Below are positions 50,966 to 58,472 of a DNA stretch of 64,000 bases, one piece after another. Below the pieces are notes generated by a model. The model was not told the DNA's origin. It did not search any database and saw only the letters and a program-made list of their open reading frames with translations. Position 1 is the stretch's first letter. Every line of letters starts with the position of its first letter. Position numbers and translations under genes: made by a program. Source of the DNA: Paenibacillus gyeongsangnamensis (GTDB lineage: Bacteria > Bacillota > Bacilli > Paenibacillales > NBRC-103111); the NCBI RefSeq assembly GCF_027533625.1, contig NZ_JAQAGZ010000007.1, forward strand, positions 124,001 to 188,000, in the 5' to 3' direction.

Positions 50966-52273
50966 ATGAACAAAGGGATGAAAAAGGCGGCTGCTCTGTC
51001 CATGAGCGCGGTGCTGCTCGCAGGCGTTACGGCGGGCTGCGCAAGCAATCAGCCGGGCAACACGGCGGCCGGAGGAAATACGGCGGCCGGCGGCGGCAAG
51101 CCGGTGACCTTGAAGATTTTTCAATTCAAAGTGGAAATCAATGAAGCGCTGAATAAAATGAAGGACGAGTACGAGAAAACGCATCCGAATGTGAAGCTGC
51201 AAATCGAAACGGTTGGCGGCGGAGCGGATTACGGCGCGGCGCTGAAAACCAAATTTGCGTCGAACGACCAGCCGGATATCTTCAACAACGGCGGCTTCCG
51301 CGAAGCGGATACCTGGATGGAGCATTTGGAGGATCTCTCCGATCAGCCGTGGGTGAAGGACGTCCTTCCGGTCGCGAAAGCGCCGATGACCAAGGACGGC
51401 AAGCTGTACGGCATGCCGATGAATATCGAAGGCTACGGGTTACTATACAATAAGGATCTCTTCGCCAAGGCCGGCATTACCGAACTGCCGAAGACGCTTA
51501 CCCAGCTGGAGGATGCGGCGAAGAAGCTGCAGGCGGCAGGGATCACGCCTTTCTCCAACGGCTATCAGGAATGGTGGATTCTCGGGATTCACAATTTGAA
51601 CGTTGCGTTCGCGCGTCAAGCCGATCCGGATAAATTCATTAACGGCCTGTATGACGGCTCGCAAAAATTCGGCGGTCCCGTATTCGACGACTGGACGAAG
51701 CTGCTGGATCTGACGGTAAAATACGGTCAGCCAAACCCGCTGACAACGGATTACAACACGCAAGTGACCAACTTCGCGAGCGGCAAAGCGGCGATGATGC
51801 AGCAGGGCAACTGGACGCAGGTGCAAATCGACAAAATCAACCCGAACATCAAGGTCGGCGTCCTGCCGATGCCGATCAACGACGATGCGGCGGCGAACGA
51901 TAAAGTGTTCATCGGCGTGCCGAACAACTGGGTGATCAATAAGGACTCCAAGGTGAAAGCCGAAGCGAAGGAGTTCCTCAATTGGATGGTTACCTCCGAC
52001 ACGGGCAAGCAGTATATGACCAAGGAATTTAAGTTCATTCCCGCCTTCAGCAACATTCCCGCCGATGAGAAGGATCTGGGCTCCATCGCATCCGATCTGC
52101 TGAAATACAGCAAGGAAAACAAGGTGCTGAGCTGGAACTGGCCTAAATACCCGGACGGCGCAACGCAGGAGCTCGGTGCGACGATGCAAGCATACGTTGC
52201 CGGCAAGATCAAGAAGGACCAAATGTACTCCGATTTCCAAAAAACATGGGATAATCTGAAAGTGAAGAAATAA
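50966..52273 (+). CDS. Orphan sugar ABC transporter substrate-binding lipoprotein
   Basis: 435 residues, lipoprotein signal with lipobox TAGC (Cys25), then a GN/TAAGG-rich linker. Family-1 (MsmE/MalE-type) fold with LKIFQFKVEINEALNKMKDEY, SNDQPDIFNNGG, MPMNIEGYGLLYNKDLF and GKAAMMQQGNW. AGGGAGG precedes the ATG. No permease or ATPase gene adjoins it and a terminator follows, so it must use permeases encoded elsewhere. The promoter motif it shares with the importer at 30545 suggests that pair. Confidence 0.92.
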   Translation: MNKGMKKAAALSMSAVLLAGVTAGCASNQPGNTAAGGNTAAGGGKPVTLKIFQFKVEINEALNKMKDEYEKTHPNVKLQIETVGGGADYGAALKTKFASNDQPDIFNNGGFREADTWMEHLEDLSDQPWVKDVLPVAKAPMTKDGKLYGMPMNIEGYGLLYNKDLFAKAGITELPKTLTQLEDAAKKLQAAGITPFSNGYQEWWILGIHNLNVAFARQADPDKFINGLYDGSQKFGGPVFDDWTKLLDLTVKYGQPNPLTTDYNTQVTNFASGKAAMMQQGNWTQVQIDKINPNIKVGVLPMPINDDAAANDKVFIGVPNNWVINKDSKVKAEAKEFLNWMVTSDTGKQYMTKEFKFIPAFSNIPADEKDLGSIASDLLKYSKENKVLSWNWPKYPDGATQELGATMQAYVAGKIKKDQMYSDFQKTWDNLKVKK

Positions 52274-52316
52274 GAAGATTTATCCTGCCATTATGAAGCG
52301 ATACGCCGCCCAAGGA

Positions 52317-52344
52317 AGCCTCAGCCCCGCAGCTGAGGCTTTTT
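52317..52344 (+). terminator. Rho-independent terminator of the orphan binding protein
   Basis: AGCCTCAG pairs with CTGAGGCT around CCCCGCAG, followed by TTTT. Confidence 0.88.
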
Positions 52345-52425
52345 GGCGCTTAACACGGGGGGCGGGGCCCTGCTACAATGGGACAAAAGGTAATCAATGG
52401 CAGGCGAACGGAGAGGATGCGCAGC

Positions 52426-53769
52426 ATGGGATGGTTGAAGGAGCGAATCAGGGAACGTTGGGATGCCCGTACGGTGTCCATTCCTGTAGAAAGGCGGTTA
52501 TCCAAGGAAGCGGGCGTTACGCTATTCATTCATTTTTGCTTTCAGTTCGGCGCCTCCATGTCCGGCGTGTTCCTCACCTTGTACTTATGGCGGCTGACCC
52601 ACAGCCTTTGGATCAACGGCTTGTACAACATCGTCAATTACGCCGTGGCGCCGCTCGCCTTCGCGCTCGGAGGCTATATCATCAAGAGGAAGGACCGGCT
52701 TGTCACGTACCGGATCGGCATAGCGCTCATCGCTTTATTTTACCTCGTTGTCGTGTTCGCGCAGGAGCGGGTCGCCAGTTATTTTATTTTTTTCGCCGTC
52801 TTCAACGGCATCTCAAGCTCCTTCTACTGGGCGGGGTATTTGACACTGATGTACGACGTGTCGACGGAGCAGAACCGGATCCGGTTCCTGGCGATGAACA
52901 TGATTTTCTTCACGCTGGCCGGGCTCATAGGGCCTGCTCTGGCCGGCTTTATTATCCGGCAGAACGACGGGCTGCAGGGATATACGATCGTGTTCGGCGT
53001 CGCTTTCGTCATGTTCCTGCTGGCCGCGCTGGGGAGCTTGCGGATTCGAGGCAAGACGTCTCACCATAAGACCTATTATTTGAAATATGCCGGACTCCTG
53101 ATGAAGAAGAACCGTGACTGGGTGAAGTCGCTGTTCGCTTTTACGACAATGGGGCTGTTCCAGGGAATCATGCTCTTCCTGCCGAATATACTGCTCTTCC
53201 AAATCGTCGGAAGGGAGGACCTGGTGGGATATCTGGGCGTGGTCTATGCGGGACTCAGCATCGGAACCGGTATGTTCATCTCGCGGTATGGCGCGGAAGA
53301 GAAGGCGAAGCGGTTTCTTATCATCTCGACGCTCGGTTTTCTGATCGGTACGGGCTTTATCATTTGGAAAATGACGCTGTTTACTGTAATCGCCTTCATG
53401 ATTCTGTACTCGGTGTGCAGCCCGCTGCAGGGCAATACGATTACCTCTTACTATTACCGGCTGAACGGGAGTCTGCCGCTCAAAGGCGAGCTGCGCGTCG
53501 AATCCGTCGTCATGCGCGAGACCTTCCTGAACTGGGGCAGGGTGCTGTCCATTGCAGGCCTGTTCTGGGTGACGAACCGGGCGGGCAGCGAGTCGCTCCC
53601 TTGGGTACTGGCCGCCCGGTTCGGCGCTGCAATTCGCGCTGGCGTGGCTGATGAACCGGAAGGAGGAGGCCCCTGTTGCCGCCGTGGCCGGGGGCAAGAC
53701 GCAGCAGGGCTGAGCGTAACCGAATGGACAGTTGTGACAGGGCTGACCGTGTACCGGGGAACCGTATGA
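52426..53769 (+). CDS. MFS transporter, C-terminus probably frameshifted
   Basis: 447 residues from the ATG at 52426 (GGAGAGG 9 bp upstream). About ten to twelve TM helices; an YxaM/YttB-like bacterial MFS protein with SGVFLTLYLWRLTHSLWINGLYN, FNGISSSFYWAGYLTLMYD and a central MKKNRDWVKSLFAF loop. The last 50 residues are soluble and Gly/Arg-rich, unlike a transporter end. Dropping one base near 53627 gives instead ALQFALAWLMNRKEEAPV and a stop at 53713, a normal membrane-protein end. So a one-base insertion or sequencing error is likely. Substrate unknown. Confidence 0.8.
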   Translation: MGWLKERIRERWDARTVSIPVERRLSKEAGVTLFIHFCFQFGASMSGVFLTLYLWRLTHSLWINGLYNIVNYAVAPLAFALGGYIIKRKDRLVTYRIGIALIALFYLVVVFAQERVASYFIFFAVFNGISSSFYWAGYLTLMYDVSTEQNRIRFLAMNMIFFTLAGLIGPALAGFIIRQNDGLQGYTIVFGVAFVMFLLAALGSLRIRGKTSHHKTYYLKYAGLLMKKNRDWVKSLFAFTTMGLFQGIMLFLPNILLFQIVGREDLVGYLGVVYAGLSIGTGMFISRYGAEEKAKRFLIISTLGFLIGTGFIIWKMTLFTVIAFMILYSVCSPLQGNTITSYYYRLNGSLPLKGELRVESVVMRETFLNWGRVLSIAGLFWVTNRAGSESLPWVLAARFGAAIRAGVADEPEGGGPCCRRGRGQDAAGLSVTEWTVVTGLTVYRGTV

Positions 53770-53824
53770 GATCGGCGTCCTCTCCATAAACTACATCTTA
53801 TTGCAGGGAGGGAGGAAGCGCACG

Positions 53825-54775
53825 ATGTACGATTGTCTGATCGTAGGGGGCGGAATTGCCGGATTGCAGGCTGCGATTCAGCTCGGGCGTTATCGGCATA
53901 AGGTGCTGGTCGTGGACAAAGGCATCGGCCGAAGCACCTGGTGCCGTTCCTATCATAATATTCTGGGTTGGCCGGACGGGATCTCCGGTCCGGAGCTGCG
54001 CCGGCTCGGGCGTCAGCAAGCGGAGAAGCTCGGCGTCGAATTTCGGCAGGACGAGGTGATTGCTGCGGCGAAGAACGGGAAGGATGTCGAAGCCGCCTGC
54101 GCCTCGGGGGGCAGTATCCGCGGGAAGACGCTGCTGGTGGCAAGCGGCGTCACCGACCGCTTCCCCCCGATTCCCGGGCTGATGCCTTGTCTTGGCCTCT
54201 CCGTCTACGTCTGTCCGGACTGCGACGGCTACGAGACCAGGAACCGCAGAACGATCGTGCTCGGTTCCGGTCCGGTGGGCGCGAACATGGCGCTGACGCT
54301 GAAGCATTGGACCGACAAGCTCGTCTATGTCAATCACGAGCGGGCTGTTGTCGGAAGCGAGCTGTTGGACCGGCTTCAGCGGGAAGGGATCGAATATTTC
54401 GAGGAAGAAATCGAAAGCGTTGTGGCCCCCGGTCACGGACCGGACGGGGCGTTCGGAGGCGTGCGGCTTCGGAGCGGCGGGCTCGTGTCAGGCGAGCGAG
54501 GCTTCATTGCCTTCGGAGGCAACGAGGTGCACTCGGATTGGACGCGGGCCTTGGGCCTGGAGCGGCTTGACAACTGGCACATCGTTACCGATCCGCGAAC
54601 CAAGCAAACGAATGTACCGGGCATCTGGGCCGCAGGCGACATCGGCGTGCACGCCGAGCAGGTGACGGTGGCGATGGGCGAGGGTGCACTGTCGGCCATA
54701 TGGATTCACAAGGAGCTGCAGCAGCGGCTGGAGGCCGCAGAGCAAGGGCACGGGCCGCGCCTTGTGAAGGCCTGA
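53825..54775 (+). CDS. Thioredoxin-reductase-like FAD/NAD(P) oxidoreductase
   Basis: 316 residues from the ATG at 53825 behind GGGAGGGAGGAAG. FAD-binding YDCLIVGGGIAGLQAAIQLGR, redox-active CPDC followed by DGYE, NAD(P)-binding VLGSGPVGANMAL and C-terminal GIWAAGDIGVHAEQVTVAMGEGA. This is the thioredoxin reductase layout, yet the NAD(P) loop and the surroundings resemble the wider low-molecular-weight TrxR-like group. The electron acceptor (thioredoxin, a bacillithiol disulfide or another) is not evident. Confidence 0.9.
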   Translation: MYDCLIVGGGIAGLQAAIQLGRYRHKVLVVDKGIGRSTWCRSYHNILGWPDGISGPELRRLGRQQAEKLGVEFRQDEVIAAAKNGKDVEAACASGGSIRGKTLLVASGVTDRFPPIPGLMPCLGLSVYVCPDCDGYETRNRRTIVLGSGPVGANMALTLKHWTDKLVYVNHERAVVGSELLDRLQREGIEYFEEEIESVVAPGHGPDGAFGGVRLRSGGLVSGERGFIAFGGNEVHSDWTRALGLERLDNWHIVTDPRTKQTNVPGIWAAGDIGVHAEQVTVAMGEGALSAIWIHKELQQRLEAAEQGHGPRLVKA

Positions 54776-54785
54776 GACGGAAGAA

Positions 54786-54812
54786 ACCGCCCCGGCTTGC
54801 CAGGGGCGGGAT
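54786..54812. terminator. Hairpin between convergent genes
   Basis: CCGCCCC pairs with GGGGCGG around GGCTTGCCA; the T tract is short on both sides. It separates the flavoprotein from the convergent deacetylase. Confidence 0.55.
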
Positions 54813-54882
54813 TTGTGCTGCTTAAGCAGGGAGCGTGGAAGTGGGTAAAGAACGGGAGGTCCAGACGGCTGAGCTGCACCGG

Positions 54883-55650
54883 TTATTTCGTCTGCAGCCG
54901 CTTCTTCCACTTGTCGAACGATTCCTCGCCGTTTACGAAGATGCGCTTCAGCTTATAGGGGGGCTGTTCGCTGTCGGTCCAGCCTTGGTCGATCGTGAAG
55001 GCGTACCGGAAGCCGTGCTCCTCGAGGATATCCAAGGTCGTCCGGTTGTACTCTCCGTACGGGTAGCAGAACACGTCGGCGGTCGTTCCGAGCTCCTGCT
55101 CAATGAGGGCGCGGGCTTCGGTAATTTGCGCTTCCTGCTCGGCTTTCTTCAGCTTGGGCAGGTGCGGATGCGTCATGCCGTGGGGCTGGATATCCCAGCC
55201 GGCCGCATGCATTTCGCGGATTTGGTCCCAGTTTAAATAATAGCCGCCCATCATGCCGGGTGACATAAACAGCGTGGCGTGGAAGCCGAGCTCCTTGAGC
55301 AGGGGCATCGCGTGCGCGTAGTTATCGGCATAGCCGTCGTCGAAAGTCAGCAGGACCGGCTTCGCCGGGACTTCGGCCCGGTGCTCCAGCATATCGGTAA
55401 ATTGGGCTAAGGTCAGGGTGGTATAGCCCTGATGCGACAAGTAATGCATTTGCTCGGCGAATTTCTCGGGAGCGATGGTGGCGCGGTTGCCCGGATCCAC
55501 GGCAATGCTGTGGTAATTGAGCACGGGAAAGAATACCTTCGGCTCACGGGCTCCTGCAGTAACGGCAGGGAGCAGGAGAAGCAGGCTGAGTGCGGCGGAT
55601 AGGAACATTCGGATCCAAACGGCTGGAGTCCAATTCAATAGCATCAGCAC
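54883..55650 (-). CDS. Polysaccharide deacetylase (NodB domain), exported
   Basis: 255 residues with an N-terminal hydrophobic segment (about 13-32, signal peptide or anchor). NodB motifs: LLTFDDGYADN (catalytic Asp and metal Asp), HGMTHPHLPKL (His-His metal pair), FCYPYGEYNRTT and FAFTIDQ-type end. It removes N- or O-acetyl groups from cell-wall or extracellular glycan. The start is uncertain: GTG at 55650 or ATG at 55644. Short gap to the next minus-strand gene's 3' end; not obviously an operon. Confidence 0.92.
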   Translation of the reverse strand: MLMLLNWTPAVWIRMFLSAALSLLLLLPAVTAGAREPKVFFPVLNYHSIAVDPGNRATIAPEKFAEQMHYLSHQGYTTLTLAQFTDMLEHRAEVPAKPVLLTFDDGYADNYAHAMPLLKELGFHATLFMSPGMMGGYYLNWDQIREMHAAGWDIQPHGMTHPHLPKLKKAEQEAQITEARALIEQELGTTADVFCYPYGEYNRTTLDILEEHGFRYAFTIDQGWTDSEQPPYKLKRIFVNGEESFDKWKKRLQTK

Positions 55651-55729
55651 CTTGTCCTGGAAATCGTTAACTTTATTGATATCCTGTCGCCAGCCGCATT
55701 ATGCATGATATGTAGTAAGAGGCCCGGAT

Positions 55730-56479
55730 TTATATCGTTTCTACGGGCTCGAGCGGTCTCGGCTTCTGGAAGCCCGCGAGCACATGAGCATACTGCACAA
55801 GAGCCTCTTCGCCGGCCGGGGCGAGCCGGTATAAGCCCCGCTCGACCCGCTGAAACCAAAGATAGACGTTATTCTGCAGGAATCCAGCGGCACGTCCGTT
55901 GCCGGTTAGCTCGCGCAGGCGCTTGGGGCTTAATGTGCCATGGATCTTCAGCAGCCAAGCGAGCTGGAGCGATTTCTCGCGGTAGGCGGTGACGAGCTTG
56001 CGCTGATGGCTGCCGCCCATATTGTAGTCGGCCCTGCGCTCCTGAAATTCCGTCACAAGCCGGGAGGCGGCGCGCTTGTTGTGCCTGGGGACGGCATAAA
56101 ACGGCTGCTCGCCTTCAGGCGGGTGGCATTCGACCTGGACCTTAGGCTTGCGGGATTTGTAGAACTGGACGGTCAGCATCCCGACGCCGAGCATGCCGCA
56201 CAGCTTGCGGAGCTCGGTCCAGCTGGCCCCGTGAGGCGCGCGGCCCTTGGCCGGCAGCTCGAAAGCGACGTAAACGCTGCGGGTGATCTTCAGCCGGTCG
56301 ATGGCTTGGAGCAGGAGCGGGATGGAGAAGCTTTTCTTGAGCTCGACGATCAGGGGCGGCTCCTCTCCGCGGATCGCGACGATGTCGCAGTGGTTCACCT
56401 CGCCGCGCACACTGTAGCCTAGCGCTTCCAGGTAAGCCTTAACCGGGGCATAGAGCTCCGTTTCCCGTTTGATGGCCAT
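55730..56479 (-). CDS. DUF2161 family PD-(D/E)XK nuclease-like protein
   Basis: 249 residues. The N-terminal half has the nuclease-like core: ETELYAPVKAYLEALGY, then NHCDIVAIRGEEPPLIVELKK, giving the D...E-x-K arrangement of PD-(D/E)XK enzymes. The C-terminal part is a winged-helix-like segment (LAWLLKIHGTLSPKRLRELTG). The family (DUF2161) is widespread in Paenibacillaceae with no established role; DNA cleavage is only predicted. Confidence 0.8.
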   Translation of the reverse strand: MAIKRETELYAPVKAYLEALGYSVRGEVNHCDIVAIRGEEPPLIVELKKSFSIPLLLQAIDRLKITRSVYVAFELPAKGRAPHGASWTELRKLCGMLGVGMLTVQFYKSRKPKVQVECHPPEGEQPFYAVPRHNKRAASRLVTEFQERRADYNMGGSHQRKLVTAYREKSLQLAWLLKIHGTLSPKRLRELTGNGRAAGFLQNNVYLWFQRVERGLYRLAPAGEEALVQYAHVLAGFQKPRPLEPVETI

Positions 56480-56601
56480 GAAGCATGTCTCTCCTTTGCT
56501 GCTTGGAAAATAGTACGGTTCCGTTCGGGATGCTGCATGTAATTATAGCATAACTTTGATAGAATAGAGTTTAAACGGCAAGGAGAAAGGAGACGTTTCA
56601 C

Positions 56602-57948
56602 ATGACCGAACAGCTGATGGAAGAGGCGGGGAGGATCGAGCCGTGGCTCGGCCGAACCTTTGTATGCGTTTGCGGGGAGACGCACCGCGTGCCGCTCCGC
56701 AAAGTGGTGCTGGAGCGCGGGGCGTTAGCTGCGCTGCCGGCCTATGCACAGGAGCGGGGGCTCCGGGAGCTCCTGCTCGTATGCGACCGGCGGACGGCGG
56801 AGGCCGCCGGACAGGCGCTGCTGGAGCGCTGCACGGAGGCGCGGCTCCAGGCGAAGCTGTACGTGCTCGCGGATGACGAGCACGGTGAGCTGGCCGCGGA
56901 CGAGCGGGCCATCGTGCAGCTGCTGTTGCACATGGACGCGTCCGCGCAGGGGCTGGTGGCCGTGGGCGCGGGGACGCTCCACGACATCGTCCGTTTCGCG
57001 GCCCACCGGACGGGCCGCGCGTTCCTTAGCGTGCCGACGGCCCCCTCGGTCGACGGCTTCGCTTCCGTCGGGGCGCCGCTGATCGTCGGCGGCTTCAAAC
57101 AGACGGTTCCGGCCTGCGCGCCGGAAGCGATCTTCGCCGACCTCGAGGTGCTCGCCTCGGCGCCGCGGCCCATGATCGCCGCCGGGTTCGGCGACATGCT
57201 GGGCAAATACACCTCGCTCGCCGATTGGGAGCTCGGCCGCTTGCTGCTTGACGAGCCGGTCTGCGAGCTCGCCGCGGAGATGACGCGCCGGGGCCTCGGC
57301 CTCTGCGTCGATCATGCCGGAGAGATTGCCGCCGGCAGCGAAGTGGGCCTGCGCCGCCTCATGGAGGGGCTTATTCTCTCCGGCATCTCGATGCTGATCG
57401 TCGGGCATTCGCGTCCGGCCTCCGGCGCAGAGCACCATCTGTCCCATTACTGGGAGATGCGGTTCCTGCAGGAGGGCCGCCGGGCGCTGCTCCACGGTGC
57501 TAAGGTCGGCGCCGCCGCGGTAATTATGGGCGGTTATTACGCTAGCACGGCCAAGCTCTCACCCGGCGAGGTGCGCACTGCGGTGGAGCGCCGCCTCGCC
57601 GACCCGGCCAGTTACGATCCGGCCGCTGCGGTAACCGCGATCCGCGAGGGCTACGGCGGAATCGCCTCTTCCGTGCTCGCCGAGAATGCGGCCGAGCTCG
57701 ATCCGGTCCGGCGGCGGGCGCAGCTGGAGCTCATCGGCGGGCGCCTCGTCTCGCGCTGGGACGCCGTCCGGGACGTCTGCCGCCGCGTGCCGGAGCCGGA
57801 GCGCCTCGCGGCCCTTCTCGCCGCTTCCGGCGGCCGTACCACGCCGGAGCAGCTCGGCATCGGGCCGGGGCTGGTGGAGGACAGCCTCCGCTTCGCGAAA
57901 TATGTGCGCAGCCGCTATACGATCCTGCGGCTGCAGGAATGGTTCTGA
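56602..57948 (+). CDS. egsA: sn-glycerol-1-phosphate dehydrogenase (AraM/EgsA family)
   Basis: 448 residues, AAGGAGA upstream. NAD-binding VGAGTLHDIVRFAAH, PTAPSVDGFASVGAP, metal-site GFGDMLGKYTSLADW and HSRPASGAEHHLSHYWEM identify the iron-alcohol-dehydrogenase-like G1P dehydrogenase. B. subtilis AraM makes sn-glycerol-1-phosphate from dihydroxyacetone phosphate with Ni. An N-terminal 30-residue extension and a C-terminal helical segment are typical of the bacterial branch. Stand-alone gene. Confidence 0.92.
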   Translation: MTEQLMEEAGRIEPWLGRTFVCVCGETHRVPLRKVVLERGALAALPAYAQERGLRELLLVCDRRTAEAAGQALLERCTEARLQAKLYVLADDEHGELAADERAIVQLLLHMDASAQGLVAVGAGTLHDIVRFAAHRTGRAFLSVPTAPSVDGFASVGAPLIVGGFKQTVPACAPEAIFADLEVLASAPRPMIAAGFGDMLGKYTSLADWELGRLLLDEPVCELAAEMTRRGLGLCVDHAGEIAAGSEVGLRRLMEGLILSGISMLIVGHSRPASGAEHHLSHYWEMRFLQEGRRALLHGAKVGAAAVIMGGYYASTAKLSPGEVRTAVERRLADPASYDPAAAVTAIREGYGGIASSVLAENAAELDPVRRRAQLELIGGRLVSRWDAVRDVCRRVPEPERLAALLAASGGRTTPEQLGIGPGLVEDSLRFAKYVRSRYTILRLQEWF

Positions 57949-57971
57949 CAAGCTTCGACATCAGCTTGGAC

Positions 57972-58001
57972 AAGCGCGGACGAAGGTCCGCGCTTTTTTC
58001 G
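57972..58001 (+). terminator. Rho-independent terminator of egsA
   Basis: AAGCGCGGAC pairs perfectly with GTCCGCGCTT around GAAG, followed by TTTT. Confidence 0.93.
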
Positions 58002-58075
58002 GCGTTCAAGCAAGTTGATGTTCGCCAATTCGAACAAACGGCCGGCTGACTCTGACTTTTGCTAAAGACAACCTG

Positions 58076-58102
58076 AACTCCGAAAAGGAGTTTTTCTTTT
58101 TT
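58076..58102 (+). terminator. Terminator-like hairpin upstream of prkA
   Basis: AACTCC pairs with GGAGTT around GAAAA and runs into TTTCTTTTTT. It stands alone between egsA and prkA and could be a second terminator or a leader attenuator. The stretch 58103-58358 contains no recognisable gene. Confidence 0.6.
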
Positions 58103-58358
58103 GTCTAAAAATTTCGGGCAATTTCCCCCCGCAAACTGCATAGGTATTTAATACACTTCTAAAACAGGAAGTTGATGTGAGAGAAGATGACGTGAGATAC
58201 CATGACGTTAGCAACCCCATCCCCCGCCTTTTCCAGCAGCGAAGAACCGGCATCCTTGAAGCTGTATGCATCCGATCCAGCATCAGGTTTGGTATGCAGC
58301 ACCGGCTTAATGATAGGAAGCGCCGGACCGGAAGCGAAGGCCGGACGCTCCGAACGAA

Positions 58359-58458
58359 GCGGTTCTGCTCGCAATACCCGAGATCACCTTGACGAGGCTG
58401 GTTTTGCTTCGCAAAGCCAACGCAAATCCTTACGAAGTCGGTTTTGCTCCGCAAAACC
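58359..58458 (+). promoter_or_regulatory. Three tandem hairpins in the prkA leader
   Basis: Related stem-loops start at 58361, 58400 and 58440, about 40 bp apart. The second is GGTTTTGC-TTC-GCAAAGCC, the third GGTTTTGC-TCC-GCAAAACC (perfect) and the first a decayed form (GGTTCTGC / GCAATACC). The third ends just before the GGAGGAGG ribosome site (from 58460). They may control translation or stability of prkA mRNA. Confidence 0.55.
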
Positions 58459-58472
58459 CGGAGGAGGTAACC

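Noticed and set aside
55940..56422. Plus-strand open frame opposite the DUF2161 gene
   Set aside because: No ribosome site or recognisable motif, and it lies entirely antisense to a gene with family signatures.
58389..58472. Extended start of PrkA
   Set aside because: The extension is encoded by the hairpin repeats; the ATG at 58473 has a strong ribosome site and gives the exact length of known PrkA.
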